6,346 nucleotides of DNA from contig JAGRNM010000082.1 of the NCBI GenBank assembly GCA_020440745.1, forward strand, positions 1 to 6,346, written 5' to 3'. Below, one piece after another: positions 1-6,156 of the stretch. Both the position numbers and the translations under genes were made by a program. The stretch comes from Deltaproteobacteria bacterium. GTDB taxonomy: Bacteria; UBA10199; DSSB01. The first letter of the stretch is position 1. The number at the start of each line of letters is the position of its first letter. The notes beneath the pieces were generated by a model, which saw nothing but the letters and a program-made list of their open reading frames with translations, searched no databases and had not been told where the DNA came from.

Positions 1-23
1 ACCTAAAAATCAGGAGCGTCCAA

Positions 24-1832
24 ATGGAATACAACGTCAACTACCGGGATATCCAATTTAATCTTTTTGAATATCTCAATATCCAATCCCTTGGCGAGAC
101 CGAAAAATATCAGGGTTTTGGCCGGGACGAATACGATGCCATCTTAAGCGAAGGATTAAAATTTGCCCAAAAGGAAATTGCTCCTCTCAACAAAAAATCT
201 GACGAGATTGGCTGTATTCACGAAAACGACACCGTCAAGGCCCCTCCGGGGTTTAAAGAAGCTTACAAAAATTTTGCTGCCAATGGTTTTTTAGCCATGG
301 ATGTCCCTACCACCTATGGCGGCCAAAACTTACCCATGGTTTTGACAGAGGCTTGCGGTGAGTTTTTTACAGGTTCTAGCGTGGCCTTTGCCATGTACCC
401 CGGTCTTACCCGAGGCGCGGCTCACTTGATCGAAGTTTTTGCCACCGAAGAACTTGCCAAAACTTACGTCCCCAAAATGTATAGCGGCGAATGGGGTGGC
501 ACCATGTGTTTGACCGAACCTCAAGCAGGTTCTGCCGTCGGTGACATTACCACTAGCGCTGTCAAAGAAGGCGACCACTATAAAATTAAAGGTAACAAAA
601 TTTTTATCTCTAGCGGTGACCATGACATGACGGATAACATTGTCCATTTAGTCTTAGCCCGCGTAGAAGGCGATGCCCCTGGCACCAAAGGAATCAGCCT
701 TTTTGTAGTACCTAAATTTCGTGTTAATGCCGATGGTAGTTTAGGCGAAAGCAATGATGTTAAGTGCGTTAATATTGAGCATAAGATGGGTATTAAAGGC
801 TCTGCTACCTGCAGTTTAAGCTTTGGCGACAACGACACCTGTATTGGTTATTTAGTGGGCGAGCAAAGCAAAGGCATGCGCATGATGTTTCAGTTGATGA
901 ACGAAGCCCGTCTAGGTGTGGGTTTGCAAGGTCAAGCTACCGCCGGCGCTGCTTACGAAGCTGCTTTACGCTATGCCAAAGAGCGCGTTCAAGGAGGCGG
1001 TAAGTTAATTATTGAATACCCCGACGTACGTCGCATGCTGATTACCCAAAAAGCTTATGTCGAAGGTATGAGAGCTTTGTTACTTTATAGTGCCTACCAA
1101 GAAGACCTAGCCAAGACCCAAAAAGACGAGGCCGCTGCTCAAAAGGCACAAAACCGTATCGATCTTTTAGTACCTATTTGTAAGGCTTATTGCTCTGATA
1201 TGGGCTTTAAGGTAACCGAGTTAGCCATCCAAACCCACGGAGGTTATGGCTATTGTAGCGAATACCCCGTTGAGCAACTCATGAGGGATGTCAAAATTGC
1301 CTCTATTTACGAAGGCACCAATGCCATCCAATCCTTGGACCTAATTGCTCGTAAATTAGGGCTTAACCAAGGTCAATTATTTAGAGAGCTCTACGAAGAT
1401 CTTTCGGGCTTTTGTGCCAAGCAAGCGGAGCACCCCGCTTTAAAAGAAGAGGTCGCCTCCTTGAAAAAAGCTAACGACGATCTGGGTATGATTACCATGA
1501 AGCTAGGCGAATGGGCTATGACTAAAAACTTTGACCAACCCCAACTCCACTCTATTTCTTATCTTTATAATATGGGAGATGTGGTTTTGGCTTGGTTACT
1601 GACAGATCAAGCAGTCTTAGCTTTGAGTAAGTTAGAGGCTATCTGGCAAGCAAAAGGAGCCACAGAAGAAGAAGCTAAAAGTAAAATCTGCGAAGAAGAT
1701 GAAGAAGCTAAATTCTACGAAAGCAAAGTCAAAGTAGCTCGCTTTTTTGTCAGCAATATTTTGCCTCAGACCAAGGCTAGATCAAAAGCGCTTTTAAGCG
1801 GTGATGAGTCGGCTTTAAAAATCCGCTTCTAA
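24..1832 (+). CDS. Acyl-CoA dehydrogenase, long (about 600 aa) form with C-terminal acetyl-CoA dehydrogenase-like domain
   Basis: This 602-residue flavoenzyme should oxidise an acyl-CoA to the trans-2-enoyl-CoA, passing electrons through FAD to electron-transfer flavoprotein, in the cytoplasm. The acyl-CoA dehydrogenase N-terminal, middle and FAD-binding domains run from about residue 35 to 445. The first family signature reads MCLTEPQAGS (161-170) and the second is THGGYGY (404-410). Glu430 in SIYEGTN is the expected catalytic base. A further 150 or so residues match the C-terminal extension of the longer family members, a group that includes DmdC (3-methylmercaptopropionyl-CoA dehydrogenase) as well as many general fatty acyl-CoA dehydrogenases. 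Length and N-terminus suit that group, but the substrate cannot be read from sequence. An AGGAG at 12-16, 7 nt before the ATG, supports the start. The gene ends in its own terminator. Its upstream context is outside the window. Confidence 0.95.
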   Translation: MEYNVNYRDIQFNLFEYLNIQSLGETEKYQGFGRDEYDAILSEGLKFAQKEIAPLNKKSDEIGCIHENDTVKAPPGFKEAYKNFAANGFLAMDVPTTYGGQNLPMVLTEACGEFFTGSSVAFAMYPGLTRGAAHLIEVFATEELAKTYVPKMYSGEWGGTMCLTEPQAGSAVGDITTSAVKEGDHYKIKGNKIFISSGDHDMTDNIVHLVLARVEGDAPGTKGISLFVVPKFRVNADGSLGESNDVKCVNIEHKMGIKGSATCSLSFGDNDTCIGYLVGEQSKGMRMMFQLMNEARLGVGLQGQATAGAAYEAALRYAKERVQGGGKLIIEYPDVRRMLITQKAYVEGMRALLLYSAYQEDLAKTQKDEAAAQKAQNRIDLLVPICKAYCSDMGFKVTELAIQTHGGYGYCSEYPVEQLMRDVKIASIYEGTNAIQSLDLIARKLGLNQGQLFRELYEDLSGFCAKQAEHPALKEEVASLKKANDDLGMITMKLGEWAMTKNFDQPQLHSISYLYNMGDVVLAWLLTDQAVLALSKLEAIWQAKGATEEEAKSKICEEDEEAKFYESKVKVARFFVSNILPQTKARSKALLSGDESALKIRF

Positions 1833-1855
1833 ATTTAATTTTTATTAATAAAACC

Positions 1856-1890
1856 AAAAGGCACTTTCTTTTAAGGAAGTGCCTTTTTTT
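1856..1890 (+). terminator. Rho-independent terminator of the acyl-CoA dehydrogenase gene, possibly bidirectional
   Basis: The arm at 1856-1869 pairs with 1874-1887 across a TTTA loop, with one G-U wobble (1867/1876), and the 3' side runs into seven T (1884-1890). It starts 24 nt after the acyl-CoA dehydrogenase stop. The convergent minus-strand operon ends 13 bp away. Read on the minus strand, the same hairpin is followed by a T-rich stretch interrupted by GG, so it may serve both sides. Confidence 0.9.
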
Positions 1891-1902
1891 ATAAAGACAG
1901 CC

Positions 1903-2400
1903 TTACTCACGGTTGAGATAAACAATAAACTCACAACCTTTTAATGCATTCATTTTATTAAGATCCTGGCAAGAAGCCTTTTTAATATTGGCTTCGCACT
2001 GGAATAAGGTGGACTCGGTCACTTCTACGGGATTCCCTTGATAAGGCCTTTTAAAACCTTCTTTAAAAGAAGTTCTCATGGTTTCTCTACATAAGTCAGG
2101 ACTTATCTCTCCTTGATCAGCGCACTCTTCATATTTTTGACACCAAGCCTCTGCCATCACATTAGCCACCTGATTAGGTCTAGCAATAGTTTCTTTAGAG
2201 GATTGACTATGCTTTTTATTTTTTTTCTTTTTAGATTTTTTAGAAGACTTGTCTTCTTTAAACTCTACTTGAGTATTTTGTTCTTGGAGAGTTTCTTGTT
2301 TTTCTATCTTAGTGTCTGAGTTTTTTTCCTGAGCTCCTAGAGGCAGAGGCAAAAGTACCCAACAAATCAAAAGCAAAATGATTTTTTTAAATGCGTTCAT
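1903..2400 (-). CDS. Secreted lysine-rich protein with C-terminal six-cysteine domain, function unknown
   Basis: I do not recognise a named family for this 165-residue protein. Residues 1-23 form a signal peptide (Lys5-Lys6, a hydrophobic stretch, likely cleavage after LGA), so it is probably periplasmic or secreted. Residues 24-75 are a charged, low-complexity linker with a lysine-rich block at 51-63. Residues 80-160 form a compact domain with six cysteines at 87, 93, 104, 135, 144 and 156, an even number consistent with three disulfides. The spacing C-x5-C-x10-C-x30-C-x8-C-x11-C and the CQDL motif (144-147) recur in the lipoprotein encoded at 3503-3808. A GAGGA at 2409-2413, 8 nt before the ATG, supports the start. 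It lies 17 bp after the MDR oxidoreductase stop, so the two are very probably co-transcribed. The coding strand has an A8 tract (2219-2226) in the lysine block. Confidence 0.8.
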   Translation of the reverse strand: MNAFKKIILLLICWVLLPLPLGAQEKNSDTKIEKQETLQEQNTQVEFKEDKSSKKSKKKKNKKHSQSSKETIARPNQVANVMAEAWCQKYEECADQGEISPDLCRETMRTSFKEGFKRPYQGNPVEVTESTLFQCEANIKKASCQDLNKMNALKGCEFIVYLNRE

Positions 2401-2417
2401 CTAAATAATCCTCACAA

Positions 2418-3446
2418 TTAGGGTTCTAAGACTATTTTCCCAAAGTGTTGGCTAGACTCTAAAAGCCGATGGGCTGCTTGAGCTTCTTCTAAGGGCATAA
2501 TCCCATGCAAAACAGGCTTAAGACGACCTGCTTCCAAATGCCTTAAGATCTCAAATTGTCTCCCACGACGACCCATGGTTGAGCCTAATACCTGCACTTG
2601 ACGAAAAAAAATCTGTCTTAGGTCTGTTTTTACTTCATAACCGCTTGTCGCCCCACAGGTTACCAAAATTCCGCCCCATTTTAGACAGAGAAGACTATCC
2701 TGCCACAGGGCCTTGCCCACATGCTCAAAGACCACGTCTACCGAGTATTTTCCAAAGTGATCCGTGATTTTTTTTAAAAAATTCTCTTTTTTATAATTAA
2801 TCAAAAAATCGGCGCCCAAGTCTTTTGCCCAAGCTAGTTTTTCTTCACTACCAGCAGTTACCAAGACCTCACAGCCAAAGAGTTTAGCAATTTGAATACC
2901 CGCACTGCCCATGCCTGAAGTAGCCCCATGGATCAAGACCCGTTGACCAGGACGAATTTTAGCTCGTTCCACTAACATCTGCCAAGCGGTCAAAAAAACT
3001 AGAGGCGTACAAGCAGCCTCAGCAAAGCTTAAATTTTTGGGAAAGGGCAAAAGATTACGAGGTGGCAGTGCAATTAATTCAGCATAACCACCGGAAACAT
3101 GCTCGCCTAAAATTTGGTAATGGGGACAAAGGTTATCCCAACCCAGCGAGCAAGACTCACAACGTCCACAGCTTAGACCTGGATGAACCAAAACCTTTTG
3201 ACCCACTTCAAAGCCTTTTACCAAACTACCCAAGCCAGCAATCTCACCGGCAATATCACTACCCAAAAGATGGGGGTACTGGTGTTTAAGATGAGGTAAG
3301 CCCTGCCTAATCCAAAGATCCAGATGGTTAAGCGCCACTGCCTTGATACGTACTAAAACCTGGTCTGCTTGAAGAATAGGATCAGGCAATTCTTCTAATT
3401 GTAAAACTTCAGGGCCACCGTGCGCTCTTAATGTCATGGCTTTCAT
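2418..3446 (-). CDS. Zinc-binding MDR-family NAD(P)H-dependent oxidoreductase (quinone oxidoreductase/alcohol dehydrogenase-like)
   Basis: This 342-residue medium-chain dehydrogenase/reductase is probably a cytoplasmic NAD(P)(H)-dependent reductase acting on a quinone, enone or enoyl-type substrate; the true substrate is unknown. The N-terminal GroES-like domain carries a complete structural-zinc lobe, C-x2-C-x2-C-x7-C, at Cys93, 96, 99 and 107. The Rossmann domain begins near residue 165, with the nucleotide-binding loop GATSGMGSAG at 174-183. The catalytic zinc site is missing: the usual Cys is Asn40 (in NHLDLW), and the GHE motif reads GSD (62-64), as in zinc-independent quinone oxidoreductases. 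I start it at the ATG ending at 3446, because AGGAG (plus-strand 3453-3457) sits 6 nt upstream. An in-frame TTG one codon earlier would leave only 3 nt. It is the first gene of an operon with the six-cysteine protein downstream and is divergent from the lipoprotein gene. Confidence 0.92.
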   Translation of the reverse strand: MKAMTLRAHGGPEVLQLEELPDPILQADQVLVRIKAVALNHLDLWIRQGLPHLKHQYPHLLGSDIAGEIAGLGSLVKGFEVGQKVLVHPGLSCGRCESCSLGWDNLCPHYQILGEHVSGGYAELIALPPRNLLPFPKNLSFAEAACTPLVFLTAWQMLVERAKIRPGQRVLIHGATSGMGSAGIQIAKLFGCEVLVTAGSEEKLAWAKDLGADFLINYKKENFLKKITDHFGKYSVDVVFEHVGKALWQDSLLCLKWGGILVTCGATSGYEVKTDLRQIFFRQVQVLGSTMGRRGRQFEILRHLEAGRLKPVLHGIMPLEEAQAAHRLLESSQHFGKIVLEP

Positions 3447-3452
3447 CAAAAA

Positions 3453-3457
3453 CTCCT
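3453..3457 (-). promoter_or_regulatory. Shine-Dalgarno site that sets the MDR oxidoreductase start
   Basis: The minus strand reads AGGAG here, followed by TTTTTG and then ATG. The spacing is 6 nt to the ATG (3446-3444) but only 3 nt to the preceding in-frame TTG (3449-3447). The ATG is therefore the likelier initiator, and the protein lacks the extra residue a TTG start would add. Confidence 0.75.
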
Positions 3458-3487
3458 AAGAAACTAGACACCCCTTGTTAAACCCGA

Positions 3488-3502
3488 TAGAAAGGCTTTC
3501 TA
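3488..3502. promoter_or_regulatory. Perfect 7-1-7 palindrome over the ribosome-binding region of the lipoprotein gene
   Basis: TAGAAAG and CTTTCTA are exact inverted repeats around a single G, ending at the base before the lipoprotein ATG (3503). The left arm and central G contain its only Shine-Dalgarno-like sequence, AGAAAGG (3489-3495). In DNA this could be an operator in the 56-bp divergent region; in RNA it could form a 6-bp hairpin with a GGC loop that partly hides the ribosome site. Neither role is shown. I see no convincing -35/-10 pair in this short region. Confidence 0.4.
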
Positions 3503-3808
3503 ATGAAGCTTAAAAAAATTCAAGCATTCTCTTTATTAATCCTAAGCGCTTGCTCCGGAGCTAGCTTAGAAGGCCCTCAGGTCTCTAAACCCTTTTTTGA
3601 AACCCTCTGCCAAGCTAGAACCACTTGCGAACCCCAATTGAATGGGGAGCTTAATTCCTGCATTAGCTTATTAGAAAAAAGCAACGCTGCTAACTCATCT
3701 ACTTTAAAAACCACTCAAAAAGGCCTTGAAAAATGCCTAGAAGCTATCAAAAAGGCCCCCTGCCAAGACTTATATGGCTTAAAAGCCCTTCCAGAATGTG
3801 ATTTTTAA
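3503..3808 (+). CDS. Small lipoprotein with six-cysteine domain, function unknown
   Basis: This 101-residue protein has a short lipoprotein signal peptide: Lys2, Lys4 and Lys5, a hydrophobic core, and the lipobox LSAC ending at Cys17. Cys17 would be lipidated and the protein anchored in a membrane facing the periplasm or cell surface. The mature part has exactly six further cysteines, at 36, 42, 53, 78, 87 and 99, spaced C-x5-C-x10-C-x24-C-x8-C-x11-C. Four of the five gaps match the protein encoded at 1903-2400, as do the CQDL motif (87-90) and the closing C-D-F (99-101, against C-E-F). I infer three disulfides and common ancestry with that gene. The start has a weak AGAAAGG (3489-3495) 7 nt upstream, inside a perfect palindrome. 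It is transcribed divergently from the MDR oxidoreductase. No enzymatic motif is visible. Confidence 0.82.
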   Translation: MKLKKIQAFSLLILSACSGASLEGPQVSKPFFETLCQARTTCEPQLNGELNSCISLLEKSNAANSSTLKTTQKGLEKCLEAIKKAPCQDLYGLKALPECDF

Positions 3809-3905
3809 ACCCTTTAAAATTTTCTAAAACCTTTTTTAGAGGCAAGGCGTCTTGTAAAAAATAATAAGGACTTTTCTTCATCTCTCCCTTATTCCAATAG
3901 GTTAT
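3809..3905. other. Intergenic spacer with small AT-rich inverted repeats, no gene seen
   Basis: Between the lipoprotein stop and the next terminator I see no open frame with a ribosome site. Two weak inverted repeats are present: TCTAAAA/TTTTAGA (3823-3829 with 3834-3840) and AATAAGG/CCTTATT (3863-3869 with 3887-3893). Neither is followed by a T-run, so neither is a terminator on its own. The spacer may simply be the 3' untranslated region of the lipoprotein mRNA. Confidence 0.4.
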
Positions 3906-3950
3906 GCCCCGTCTCTCTTAAGATCCAATGAAGAGACGGGGCCTTTTTTT
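3906..3950 (+). terminator. Strong Rho-independent terminator upstream of the HpnA-like gene
   Basis: An 11-bp perfect GC-rich stem pairs 3906-3916 with 3932-3942 across a 15-nt loop, followed within two bases by seven T (3944-3950). It ends lipoprotein transcription about 100 nt after that gene's stop. It also leaves only 38 bp before the HpnA-like ATG, so that gene needs its own promoter in a very short interval or depends on readthrough. Confidence 0.9.
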
Positions 3951-3988
3951 ATCCTTTTCACCATTGCCCCTTTTTTAAAGCCCATGAT

Positions 3989-5041
3989 ATGACTCTTCTC
4001 CTCATGAACTCTTCTCAACAAAAACGTGCTTTAGTAACAGGGGCCACTGGCTTTGTGGGCAACGCTGTGACTCGAGCTCTTCTAAGCCAAGGTAAATCGG
4101 TCAGAATACTCTCCCGCCCCCAATCCAATCGAGAACTTTTAAAAGACCTAAGCGTCGAGGTAGCCTGGGGTGATCTAAGAGATATCAAGAGCTTACAAGA
4201 AGCCTTAAAAGGAGTGGATGAACTTTATCATGTAGCCGCCCAATACACCTTTTACAACCCTAAGCCCCAAGAAATCTATGCCAGCAACGTGGAAGGTACC
4301 CGAAATATTCTAGAGGCTGGGGACAAGGCAGGTGTACAAAAAATGGTCTATACTTCTACCGTAGGCGCTATTGGTATTCCTTTGGACGGTTCGCCGGGAA
4401 CAGAAGAAAGTCCTTTAAGTCTAGAGGACTGCTCAGGTCATTACAAACGCTCTAAATTTTTGGCAGAAGAAGAGGCTCTTAAGCTAGCTCAAAAGGGTCT
4501 GCCCATTGTCATTGTCAATCCTAGCGCACCGGTAGGTCCTAGAGATGTCAAACCCACTCCCACTGGAAAAATGATTTTGGATTTTTTAAAAGGAAAAATG
4601 CCTGCCTATATTGAGACGGGCTTAAACTTAATCGACGTGGACGACTGCGCCCAAGGCCATCTCCTGGCGGCCGAAAAAGGCAAGGTGGGAGAACGTTATA
4701 TTTTGGGCAACCAAAATCTAAGGCTAAAAGAAATCCTAGAGCTTTTAGCAGAGATCACAGGACTTCCTGCTCCCAAATTTCAAATACCCTATCCTGTTGC
4801 CCAAATGGCCGCTTGGTTTAGTGAGGGCTGGGCCAAACTCAGCGGCAGCGTCCCTGCTATCGAAAAAGAAGCAGTCCAATTAGCTAAAAAATTCATGTTC
4901 TTTGATGCTGGCAAAGCCGTGCGTGAGTTGGGCTTACCTCAAAGCAGTCCCCGCCAGGCTCTTAAAAAAGCGGTCAAGTGGTACCTAGACCACGGCTATA
5001 TTCCTCCAAAACAAGTTAAAAAAATTAAATTAAAAGATTAA
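3989..5041 (+). CDS. hpnA: HpnA-like NAD(P)-dependent extended SDR (hopanoid-associated sugar epimerase / dihydroflavonol reductase type)
   Basis: This 350-residue cytoplasmic extended SDR has the nucleotide-binding motif TGATGFVG (17-24) and the catalytic pair Tyr152/Lys156 in HYKRSK, with Ser123-Thr124 in the expected Ser/Thr position. The stretch NPSAPVGPRDVKPTPTGK (177-194), the segments PAYIETGLNLIDVDD (205-219) and GERYILG (234-240), and the C-terminal KFMFFDAGKA are what I know from HpnA, the sugar epimerase often found in hopanoid gene clusters. Its substrate is not established from sequence, and no other hopanoid gene is visible here. The start is uncertain: ATG 3989 has only a weak AAAG 8 nt upstream, and ATG 4004 (giving MNSSQQKRALVTG, nearer the usual family N-terminus) has no ribosome site either. 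The lysine-rich C-terminal tail (KQVKKIKLKD) extends past the usual family end. It is a single-gene unit between two terminators. Confidence 0.88.
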   Translation: MTLLLMNSSQQKRALVTGATGFVGNAVTRALLSQGKSVRILSRPQSNRELLKDLSVEVAWGDLRDIKSLQEALKGVDELYHVAAQYTFYNPKPQEIYASNVEGTRNILEAGDKAGVQKMVYTSTVGAIGIPLDGSPGTEESPLSLEDCSGHYKRSKFLAEEEALKLAQKGLPIVIVNPSAPVGPRDVKPTPTGKMILDFLKGKMPAYIETGLNLIDVDDCAQGHLLAAEKGKVGERYILGNQNLRLKEILELLAEITGLPAPKFQIPYPVAQMAAWFSEGWAKLSGSVPAIEKEAVQLAKKFMFFDAGKAVRELGLPQSSPRQALKKAVKWYLDHGYIPPKQVKKIKLKD

Positions 5042-5059
5042 ATTAAAAAATAAACACAT

Positions 5060-5091
5060 AAAAAAAGCCAAGCATACTTAGCTTGGCTTTT
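5060..5091. terminator. Bidirectional Rho-independent terminator between convergent genes
   Basis: The arms AAAAGCCAAGC (5063-5073) and GCTTGGCTTTT (5081-5091) pair perfectly over 11 bp around a 7-nt loop. On the plus strand the T-run is four bases. On the minus strand the seven A at 5060-5066 give a better T-tract, so it fits the minus-strand TSP3/FIMAH operon at least as well as the HpnA-like gene. Confidence 0.88.
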
Positions 5092-5115
5092 AAGGATCTA
5101 AGGGATTTATTTTTT

Positions 5116-6138
5116 TTAAGGACGTCTTCTTAAAGAACAACCTGCAGGTGCTGGTGGAACAGCCTCTCCTCCACTGGGGATAGTTGAGAGTTCCATACTG
5201 GAAACTTCGGCACAGACATCAATCACATCATCTAGATTTTGGTCCAAACTTGCCCCACTAAGGGCGTCGATTAAAGCTTGAGCCATATTAATTAAGAGGT
5301 TGGCGACTTCTTCACTAATATGCTTACCGCTTTGGGCTTGAACCTCATGAATAAAAGCCTCCAGTTGATTTTGAGCCGTACCTACCCTGCCCCCTTGGCA
5401 AGATTTTAAAGCCGCTTCTAGTTTGACCTTAAGCGAATTAGCAATCCCATGGTGACTGACCAAGGTATCAATAGAATTTACCAAAAGTCCCAAGGTATCA
5501 GCACAACCATCATTATTAAAGTCTAGACCCTGAGGATTGGTCAAAGGACATAGATCGCTACCATCGGGGACTCCATCGTTATCGTCATCATTATCAGCAC
5601 TATCACCAATACCATCGCCGTCGCTGTCTTTCCACTCGTTAGGGTCATTGGGAAAAGCATCATAAGGGTTTGGGATAGTATCATTGTCACTATCTTGCAT
5701 AAAAGAGACAACAGCCGAACCTACTTTTCCCTTACCATCCGCAGCAAAGGCCCGCACCACGCAAGAAGAATTGACTCCGCCATTAACCGTGACCAAAATT
5801 TGACTGTAGTCACTAGCGTAGTTACAAACATCCAAACTAAAGTCACAACTACCTTGCAAACGCCAAAAAAAGTGTAGGTTATCTCCATCGGCATCATTGG
5901 CATTGAGGCTTAGGCTTACTTGCTCACCTTCTGCAGCTAAACGATTGCTATCTCCAGGGATCGTGACGCTAGGAGCATTGAGGTTATTACTATCCAGGAT
6001 CTGGTCATACTCCACACCAACCCGATGGCCTCTTAAGAAGAGATTATCACCACAAGCGGCTTGAGCAGAGCTTATTCCTGTCAAGGCTAACATTAAAATT
6101 AAAAGATTTATTTTTATTATGTTTACAAAATTTTTCAT
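5116..6138 (-). CDS. Secreted surface protein: Ig-like region, thrombospondin type 3 calcium repeats, FIMAH domain
   Basis: This 340-residue exported protein has a signal peptide (1-27, likely cleaved after AQA). Residues 55-146 look like an Ig/PKD/cadherin-like beta-sandwich (NANDADGDNLHFFW at 79-92). Residues 148-213 are thrombospondin type 3 repeats rich in calcium-binding Asp (DSDGDGIGDSADNDDDNDG, 171-189). Residues 217-295 match the FIMAH helical domain found in many extracellular bacterial proteins; AQNQLEAFIHEVQAQSGK (255-272) is its core. A proline-rich tail leads to a GCSLRRRP C-terminus (333-340). It probably sits at or outside the outer membrane in a structural or adhesive role; no catalytic motif is visible. 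A tandem Shine-Dalgarno (6146-6155) precedes the ATG, and the SLH gene stops 18 bp upstream, so they form an operon. Confidence 0.85.
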   Translation of the reverse strand: MKNFVNIIKINLLILMLALTGISSAQAACGDNLFLRGHRVGVEYDQILDSNNLNAPSVTIPGDSNRLAAEGEQVSLSLNANDADGDNLHFFWRLQGSCDFSLDVCNYASDYSQILVTVNGGVNSSCVVRAFAADGKGKVGSAVVSFMQDSDNDTIPNPYDAFPNDPNEWKDSDGDGIGDSADNDDDNDGVPDGSDLCPLTNPQGLDFNNDGCADTLGLLVNSIDTLVSHHGIANSLKVKLEAALKSCQGGRVGTAQNQLEAFIHEVQAQSGKHISEEVANLLINMAQALIDALSGASLDQNLDDVIDVCAEVSSMELSTIPSGGEAVPPAPAGCSLRRRP

Positions 6139-6145
6139 GATGATT

Positions 6146-6155
6146 CTCCTCTCCT
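6146..6155 (-). promoter_or_regulatory. Tandem Shine-Dalgarno before the TSP3/FIMAH gene
   Basis: The minus strand reads AGGAGAGGAG, two overlapping-register copies of the strong ribosome-binding core. The nearer copy ends 7 nt before the ATG at 6138. It fills most of the 18-bp gap after the SLH gene stop and suggests efficient translation of the second gene. Confidence 0.75.
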
Positions 6156-6156
6156 A

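Noticed and set aside
330..838. Open frames on the minus strand inside the acyl-CoA dehydrogenase gene
   Set aside because: They lie wholly within a gene with clear family motifs, lack ribosome sites, and their translations show no domain or signal features.
2113..2319. Hydrophobic, Phe-rich open frame on the plus strand resembling a small membrane protein
   Set aside because: It is the antisense of the lysine-rich linker; the Phe-rich run is the complement of AAA/AAG codons. No ribosome site supports it.
3984..3992. Two-codon reading frame ATG-ATA-TGA overlapping the HpnA-like ATG
   Set aside because: It has no ribosome site of its own, and a frame this short is expected by chance in AT-rich leader sequence.
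5571..5690. Short imperfect repeats of about 10-20 bp resembling a small tandem array
   Set aside because: They encode the Asp-rich thrombospondin type 3 repeats on the minus strand; spacing and sequence vary as in protein repeats, so this is not CRISPR or a DNA-level repeat element.
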